10,406 nt of DNA, taken from contig CAJUSQ010000020.1 in assembly GCA_910588885.1 (NCBI GenBank), forward strand, positions 20,393-30,798. The letters are read 5' to 3'. Made by a program: the position numbers and the translations under genes. This DNA comes from an uncultured Lachnospiraceae bacterium (GTDB lineage: Bacteria > Bacillota > Clostridia > Lachnospirales > Lachnospiraceae). The notes below the pieces were generated by a model. It was not told the origin of the DNA. It did not search any database and was given only the letters and a program-made list of their open reading frames with translations. Positions 5,973 to 10,406 of the stretch are shown piece after piece; positions within the stretch are counted from its first letter, which is position 1; each line of letters begins with the position of its first letter.

Positions 5973-6829
5973 TGTCCCTCCGCCGGATTTTTCGCCAGCT
6001 CCGACAGGGGTTTGAAGGTATATCCCATTTCTTCCCACTTCGTTAAAATATTATCAAGAATTTCCCCATTGGTCTTGGAGGTAGAGTGAAGCAGCACGAC
6101 GGCGCCGGGATGTACCCGTTTCGTCAGTTTCTCCATGGCCTCCTCCCGGGAGGGCTGTTTCTCCACATCCCAGTCCACATAGGCCAGGCTCCAAAAACAG
6201 GTGGTATAGCCCAGATCCTTGGCAATCTTTAGGTTGTTCTCACTGAATTTCCCCTGAGGCGGACGGTAGTATTTCGCCATTTCCTGTCCCACGGTTTCCT
6301 GATACAGACGTTCCAGCTCTCCCAGTTCCTTTTGAAATTCCTCCTGGCCCATCTGGGACATGTCCGGATGGTGATAGCTGTGATTTCCCACAATATGGCC
6401 TTCCTCAACCATTCGCTTCACCAGATCCGGGCTGCTTTCCAAATAATGTCCCACAATAAAAAAAGCGGCCGGTGCATTGTGCTTTTTCAGTGCGTCTAAA
6501 ATCGCCGGCGTATTTCCGTTCTCGTAGCCTGCATCAAAGGTCAGATACAATACCTTCTCTTCCGTTTCTTCCATATAATAAGCATTGTACTTTGCCAGAT
6601 CTTTAGCAGACACATCCGCCACCGGGGGCTTTCCCTCCTCCCGGAAGCTTAATCCCCAGCTGCCGGGAGCCTCCCTCACAATATTCACCGTATCCGATAC
6701 GCTGTCGGACTTCTGTCTCATGGCGCTTACGGTTTCCGCTGCTGCCCCGACGCCCCTCCCGGCCAGAAAGGCTACCGCAAACAGCAGCACCAGCTTTAAC
6801 CCGATGGAAAACTTAATTTTTTTTCCCAT
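5969..6829 (-). CDS. pdaA: Polysaccharide deacetylase, PdaA-type (muramic delta-lactam de-N-acetylase)
   Basis: Seen: 286 aa. One N-terminal hydrophobic segment (about 7-29) suggests a signal anchor, putting the enzyme outside the membrane. The NodB domain follows. TFDAGYEN (97-104) has the PdaA form of motif 1 rather than TFDDGPD, with Asp99; metal ligands His150 and His154 lie in NHSYHH; RPPQGKF spans 189-195; and LLHS, with His248, ends the domain. PdaA hallmarks SWGLSF near residue 57 and YTFKPLSEL at the C-terminus are present. Known: PdaA removes the N-acetyl group from muramic acid, a step in making the muramic-delta-lactam of spore cortex, which suggests a spore-former. The start has AGGAG 6 nt upstream. 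It lies 88 nt downstream of clpB on the same strand; whether it has its own sporulation promoter I cannot tell. The last codons and stop overlap a 15-bp repeat, so the C-terminus may have been altered. Confidence 0.9.
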   Translation of the reverse strand: MGKKIKFSIGLKLVLLFAVAFLAGRGVGAAAETVSAMRQKSDSVSDTVNIVREAPGSWGLSFREEGKPPVADVSAKDLAKYNAYYMEETEEKVLYLTFDAGYENGNTPAILDALKKHNAPAAFFIVGHYLESSPDLVKRMVEEGHIVGNHSYHHPDMSQMGQEEFQKELGELERLYQETVGQEMAKYYRPPQGKFSENNLKIAKDLGYTTCFWSLAYVDWDVEKQPSREEAMEKLTKRVHPGAVVLLHSTSKTNGEILDNILTKWEEMGYTFKPLSELAKNPAEGQ

Positions 6830-6837
6830 AAAAACTC

Positions 6838-6867
6838 CTGTATATGGACTTAATACAGTATATGGAC
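6838..6867. repeat. Direct repeats and small hairpin in the pdaA leader
   Basis: GTATATGGAC occurs at 6840-6849 and 6858-6867, an 18-bp period. CTGTAT (6838-6843) and ATACAG (6853-6858) also form an inverted repeat. On the minus-strand mRNA the hairpin would abut the AGGAG ribosome site of pdaA. This may be an operator or a leader structure; no regulator is identified. No convincing promoter was found in the 88-nt clpB-pdaA gap. Confidence 0.4.
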
Positions 6868-6917
6868 AGTGGGAGGGGTTTATGATTTCTTTCTTCCGCC
6901 CTCTCCGGCCAGTAGGA

Positions 6918-9503
6918 TCACGCCTTTCTCTTGGCTGTCAGCGCTCCCTTTTCCACATCAATCAGGATCACATCCCCGGCGCCCACTTCTCCTGCCAGGA
7001 TGAGCTTCGCCGCCAGGGTTTCCACGGTTTTCTGCAGATAGCGTTTCAGGGGCCTTGCACCATAGATCGGGTCATAGCCATGATCCACCACAAAGGTTTG
7101 GGCCGCTTCCGTCAGTTCAATGGAAACCTCCCGATCTCCCAAACGTTTGTTCAGCTCTGCCAGCAGCAAGTGGATGATGCTTCCGATATTTTCCTTCGTC
7201 AAAGGCTTAAATAAGATGGTTTCATCCAGACGGTTTAAAAATTCCGGCCGGAAGCTGCCCCGCAGCTCTCCCAAAACCGCCGCTTCACATTCCGTCGTAA
7301 TTTCGCCGTTTGCCGCAATCCCTTCCAGAAGATGGGCAGAGCCGATGTTGGAGGTCATAATCAGGATCGTATTTTTAAAGTCCACGGTCCGGCCCTGGGA
7401 ATCCGTAATACGGCCGTCGTCCAGCACCTGCAGCAGCACATTGAACACATCCGGATGGGCCTTTTCCACTTCATCAAAAAGTACCACGGAATAGGGCTTC
7501 CGCCGGACTGCTTCCGTAAGCTGTCCCCCCTCTTCGTAGCCGACATATCCGGGAGGCGCTCCGATCAGCCGGGATACGGAGTATTTCTCCATATACTCGC
7601 TCATATCAATCCGCACCATATTGTTTTCGTCGTCAAACAAACTGGCAGCCAGGGCTTTCGCCAGCTCCGTCTTCCCCACCCCGGTAGGGCCTAAGAACAG
7701 GAAAGAACCGATGGGCTTGCCCGGATCTTTGATCCCGGCTTTGGAACGGATGATGGCCTCCGTCACCTTGGTAACGCCCTCCTCCTGCCCAACTACCCGC
7801 TTATGCAGCTCTTCGTCCAGATGCAGGGTCTTGTTCCGCTCGCTCTCCGTCAGCTTTGCAACCGGGATTCCGGTCCACCGGGAAATAATCCGGGCAATCT
7901 CCTCCTCGCTGACATTTTCATGAACCAGCCCCATGGATTCTCCCTTTACCTTCTCTTCCTCTATGGCCAGCTGCTGTTCCAGCTGGGGCTTTTTACCGTA
8001 CTGAAGCTCTGCCGCCTTTTCCAGGTCATAATCCTGCTGGGCCTTGGCAATCTGCCCGTTGATGGCTTCCAGTTCCTCCCTCAGCTTATGCACCCGCTCA
8101 ATGGAAGTCTTTTCATTGTCCCACTGGGCCTTTTTCGTCTGAAATTCACTCTTTTGCTCCGCCAGCTCCTTCTGCAGCGCGGCAAGACGGTCCTGGCTTA
8201 AACGGTCTTCTTCTTTTTTCAAAGCCGCTTCTTCAATCTCCATCTGCATAACCCGCCGCTTAAGTTCATCCAGCTCCGTCGGCATGGAATCCAGCTCCGT
8301 TTTAATCAGCGCACAGGCTTCGTCTACCAAATCAATGGCTTTATCCGGCAGAAAGCGGTCGGAAATATAACGGTTGGAAAGGACTGCCGCCGAAACCAGG
8401 GCCCCGTCCGTAATCTTAACGCCGTGGAACACCTCATAGCGCTCTTTCAGGCCCCGCAAAATGGAAATCGTATCCTCTACGGTGGGCTCTTCCACATGTA
8501 CCGGCTGGAACCGCCGTTCTAAGGCCGCATCCTTCTCAATATACTCCCGGTACTCATCTAAAGTAGTTGCCCCGATACAATGAAGCTCGCCCCGGGCCAG
8601 CATGGGCTTCAGCATATTTCCGGCATCCATGGCCCCGTCGCTCTTCCCGGCTCCCACAATAGTATGAAGCTCATCAATGAAAAGTATGATTTCCCCGTTG
8701 CTTTTCTTAATCTCATCCAGGACCGCTTTCAGACGCTCTTCAAACTCTCCCCGGTACTTGGCCCCGGCCACCAGAGCTCCCATATCCAGTGCAAACAAAC
8801 GTTTGTCCTTCAGTCCCTCCGGCACATCCCCCCGGACGATCCTCTGGGCCAGCCCTTCCACTACGGCCGTTTTCCCAACGCCGGGTTCGCCGATTAACAC
8901 CGGGTTATTCTTGGTTTTCCGGGATAAAATCCGGATGACGTTGCGGATTTCACTGTCCCGGCCAATTACCGGGTCCATCTTCTGGTCCCTGGCCCGTTCC
9001 ACCATGTCGTAGCCGTATTTCTCCAGGGTATCATAGGTTGCCTCCGGATTGTCGGACACCACCCGCTGGTTTCCCCGTACCGTTGACAACGCCTGCAAAA
9101 ACCGTTCCCGGGTAATCCCGTACTCCCGAAAAATTTCCTTCATCGCCGGATTCGGGTATTTCAGCAGAGATAAGAACAAATGTTCTACCGAAACATATTC
9201 ATCTCCCATCTGCTTCGCTTCATCCTCGGCATGGATCAGTACCTTATTCAAATTCTGCCCCATATATATCTGCCCGCCGGAAACCTTCACCCGCTTTGCC
9301 AGATAGTTCTTGGCATTTTGTATAAAATGCTCCTTGTCAATTTCCATTTTCTCAATGAGCTTTGGGAGCAAACCGTCTTCCTGCAAAAGCAACGATACCA
9401 GCAAATGCTCCTGCTCCAGCTCCTGGTTGCCGTATTCATAAGCCAGCTTCTCACATTGATTGATGGCCTCCACGGACTTCTGTGTAAATTTCTGAATATT
9501 CAT
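6918..9503 (-). CDS. clpB: ATP-dependent disaggregase ClpB
   Basis: Seen: 861 aa, the usual full length. The Clp N-domain spans about 1-145. AAA+ domain 1 has Walker A GEPGVGKT (205-212), pore loop KYRG (249-252), Walker B ILFIDE (273-278) and Arg fingers at 330-331. The long charged coiled-coil middle domain (about 405-525) separates ClpB from ClpA and ClpC. AAA+ domain 2 has GPTGVGKT (605-612), pore loop GYVG (652-655) and VVLFDE (673-678), followed by the small domain with GARPLKRYLQ. Known: hexameric ClpB threads aggregated proteins through its pore, working with DnaK, and is cytoplasmic. The ATG at 9503 follows GGAAGGAGG at 7 nt. Expression is under a sigma-A promoter overlapping CIRCE, so HrcA repression and heat induction are expected. 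pdaA follows 88 nt downstream. No ClpP-binding IGF/IGL-type loop role is suggested. Confidence 0.98.
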   Translation of the reverse strand: MNIQKFTQKSVEAINQCEKLAYEYGNQELEQEHLLVSLLLQEDGLLPKLIEKMEIDKEHFIQNAKNYLAKRVKVSGGQIYMGQNLNKVLIHAEDEAKQMGDEYVSVEHLFLSLLKYPNPAMKEIFREYGITRERFLQALSTVRGNQRVVSDNPEATYDTLEKYGYDMVERARDQKMDPVIGRDSEIRNVIRILSRKTKNNPVLIGEPGVGKTAVVEGLAQRIVRGDVPEGLKDKRLFALDMGALVAGAKYRGEFEERLKAVLDEIKKSNGEIILFIDELHTIVGAGKSDGAMDAGNMLKPMLARGELHCIGATTLDEYREYIEKDAALERRFQPVHVEEPTVEDTISILRGLKERYEVFHGVKITDGALVSAAVLSNRYISDRFLPDKAIDLVDEACALIKTELDSMPTELDELKRRVMQMEIEEAALKKEEDRLSQDRLAALQKELAEQKSEFQTKKAQWDNEKTSIERVHKLREELEAINGQIAKAQQDYDLEKAAELQYGKKPQLEQQLAIEEEKVKGESMGLVHENVSEEEIARIISRWTGIPVAKLTESERNKTLHLDEELHKRVVGQEEGVTKVTEAIIRSKAGIKDPGKPIGSFLFLGPTGVGKTELAKALAASLFDDENNMVRIDMSEYMEKYSVSRLIGAPPGYVGYEEGGQLTEAVRRKPYSVVLFDEVEKAHPDVFNVLLQVLDDGRITDSQGRTVDFKNTILIMTSNIGSAHLLEGIAANGEITTECEAAVLGELRGSFRPEFLNRLDETILFKPLTKENIGSIIHLLLAELNKRLGDREVSIELTEAAQTFVVDHGYDPIYGARPLKRYLQKTVETLAAKLILAGEVGAGDVILIDVEKGALTAKRKA

Positions 9504-9570
9504 AAGGGTGCCTCCTTCCCCTGTCTGTTCGGTTGCTGTTTCTTCCTATTAACACATAATATGAAGAATG

Positions 9571-10116
9571 TTAGTATGCCCGAATTGCCGTCTGGTCATA
9601 CCGTTTTCCATTTGCTTGTTCTATGGTTACTATAACACTTGTTGTTAGCACTGTCAAGAGGTGAGTGCTAATATTGTGTAAAAATTTTATGAAGCGGTGA
9701 TAAAACGGGCATTTGTAATGTCTATCAAATAAAATATAATATTCTATTCCACCTTCACTATAATCTCCATAATCCGTATGCTTGAAATTTTGTTCCTTTG
9801 CACATATACATGTACCATATAAAGTGCTCCCTATATCAATAACTTTATTTATCGTATGTTTAGCGGATGTTCGATAAACTGCGTAACCAACTTTACTAAA
9901 ATCAGATAATTCAAATACAATACAGGGTATTTTAAATCCCAACCATTTTTCAAATCGTTCTCGTATTTTTAGCTCTGGTAAGCATTGTTCAACTCTTGAA
10001 TAACGACTCGGAAAACTACTTTCTATAGCTGAAAGATCCTTTCCTAATCCGCCGTAATAAGGATGAAACTGGAACATAATTCCGCAGGATAGAACTTGAA
10101 ATTTTTTTAATTTCAA
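9571..10116 (-). CDS. Orphan AT-rich reading frame of unknown function, probably truncated
   Basis: Seen: 181 aa if begun at a TTG (10116), which has GAAGGA 9 nt upstream. The same frame is open back to a TAA at 10179-10177, adding about 20 protein-like codons (IFERVILEEIFNEGIYD) without ATG or GTG. That suggests loss of the true 5' end. Base composition is clearly more AT-rich than clpB and its other neighbours. The protein is soluble-looking with scattered Cys, Trp and Tyr (LPELKIRERFEKWLGFKIP, GGIEYYILFDRHYKCPFYH). Its last 30-35 codons pass through the CIRCE element and the clpB promoter and end inside the clpB leader, so that tail is unlikely to be its original C-terminus. I recognise no family. 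Likely reading: a fragment of an acquired cargo gene joined to the clpB control region. It may not be expressed. Confidence 0.4.
   Translation of the reverse strand: MKLKKFQVLSCGIMFQFHPYYGGLGKDLSAIESSFPSRYSRVEQCLPELKIRERFEKWLGFKIPCIVFELSDFSKVGYAVYRTSAKHTINKVIDIGSTLYGTCICAKEQNFKHTDYGDYSEGGIEYYILFDRHYKCPFYHRFIKFLHNISTHLLTVLTTSVIVTIEQANGKRYDQTAIRAY
9629..9657 (-). promoter_or_regulatory. Sigma-A promoter of clpB
   Basis: On the minus strand, a perfect TTGACA (9657-9652) and TATAGT (9634-9629) are separated by exactly 17 bp. The start would be near 9622, giving a leader of about 119 nt before the clpB ATG. The -35 box lies within the CIRCE operator, so bound HrcA would block polymerase. Confidence 0.9.
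9645..9671. promoter_or_regulatory. CIRCE operator (HrcA binding site) for clpB
   Basis: TTAGCACT (9645-9652) plus one mismatched base, a 9-nt spacer (9654-9662), then GAGTGCTAA (9663-9671). This is the consensus CIRCE inverted repeat with one changed base out of 18. Known: CIRCE is bound by the HrcA repressor, best known before groESL and hrcA-grpE-dnaK in Firmicutes; it is also found before clp genes in some Clostridia. hrcA itself is not in the window. Confidence 0.93.
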
Positions 10117-10176
10117 ATCATAAATTCCTTCATTGAATATTTCTTCAAGTATTACCCGTTCAAAAATATCCCACTT

Positions 10177-10406
10177 TTACCCTGTGGATTTTCGCGTCTG
10201 CAGCGCCTTAAAAATCAAACCTTTTCAAGCCCTATTGCGTAACACTCCATTCTGTTCTTTGGGAGAGATCGGGGGGGCGCGCGCGCGGGGGCAGAGCCAC
10301 CGCAAAACCTAACGACTGCCGCCGCAGTAGTACAGACGGTTTTGCCGTTAGAATGAAGCGGACGAAAGCGGGGGCAGGGTTGTCAAATCCTGTTCCCCGT
10401 TTTCGG
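10177..10406. other. GC-rich non-coding tract with strong hairpins, possible mobile-element margin
   Basis: No convincing gene is seen. From 10271 there is a run of seven G followed by alternating GC repeats to about 10291. At 10302-10345, GCAAAACC pairs with GGTTTTGC around an inner ACTGC/GCAGT hairpin with a CGCC loop (10315-10328). At 10363-10405, an interrupted stem of 16-17 nt per arm closes on a 10-nt loop (10379-10388). Composition contrasts sharply with the AT-rich frame to its left. From memory only, the tract resembles non-coding segments of integrative elements in gut Firmicutes; I cannot verify that here. Confidence 0.4.

Noticed and set aside
6585..7214. Long plus-strand frames opposite clpB and pdaA, up to 209 codons
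   Set aside because: They lie antisense to well-supported genes, lack ribosome sites and show no recognisable domains. They are codon-bias shadows.
9571..10116. Treating the 181-aa frame as an ordinary intact gene
   Set aside because: It needs a TTG start, the frame is open upstream without a proper start, and the last 30-35 codons coincide with the clpB promoter and CIRCE.
10180..10300. tRNA or other classical RNA gene at the right edge
   Set aside because: I looked for cloverleaf arms and a TTCGA-type T-loop near 10180-10220 and did not find a consistent fold.
1..10406. CRISPR array
   Set aside because: No regularly spaced 25-40-bp repeats occur; the only repeats are short pairs or 10-11-bp tandem units.

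Overview
The window most resembles a chromosomal segment of a gut-type anaerobic Firmicute (class Clostridia, plausibly Lachnospiraceae). The evidence is strong AAGGAGG-type ribosome binding sites before almost every gene, a HrcA/CIRCE-controlled clpB, a PdaA-type (spore cortex) polysaccharide deacetylase, and a catabolic locus of the kind found in plant-aromatic and methyl-group-using Clostridia. This assignment is inference; no rRNA or other taxonomic marker is present.

Left part (1-5808), a probable catabolic and transport locus. A minus-strand transcription unit starts in the 3231-3549 intergenic region. It runs through a sodium:solute symporter (3230-1782), two very small single-pass membrane proteins of 43 and 33 aa (1768-1637 and 1604-1503) and a LysR regulator (1432-494), and ends at a strong hairpin terminator (440-474). 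Directly downstream, with its own near-consensus promoter (404-432), lies the 5' end of a gene resembling 2,4-diacetylphloroglucinol/phloretin hydrolases. It leaves the window at base 1. Transcribed the other way from the same intergenic region are two genes of the uroporphyrinogen-decarboxylase (URO-D) superfamily, 18 nt apart (3550-4533 and 4552-5808). The first has an MtaA-like His-x-Cys metal motif. The second is longer and lacks it. The divergent region holds plausible promoters in both directions, a spaced dyad at its centre and clustered CATAA repeats. The genes suggest Na+-coupled uptake of a small, probably plant-derived compound, C-C hydrolysis, and methyl-transfer or URO-D-type chemistry under LysR control. 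No corrinoid protein is visible, so the substrate and reaction are unknown.

Middle part (5809-9680). A hairpin terminator usable on both strands separates the convergent URO-D unit from pdaA (6829-5969, minus). Upstream of pdaA on the same strand is a full-length clpB (9503-6918). It is driven by a consensus sigma-A promoter whose -35 box sits inside a CIRCE operator (9645-9671), a classical HrcA heat-shock arrangement.

Right edge (9690-10406). An AT-rich orphan reading frame (9571-10116, or open back to 10176) lacks a convincing start and runs through the clpB promoter/CIRCE into the leader. It looks like a truncated, recently arrived gene. Beyond it are about 230 GC-rich bases with no convincing gene, a (GC)n tract and strong nested hairpins. 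This may be the margin of a mobile element next to the clpB promoter.
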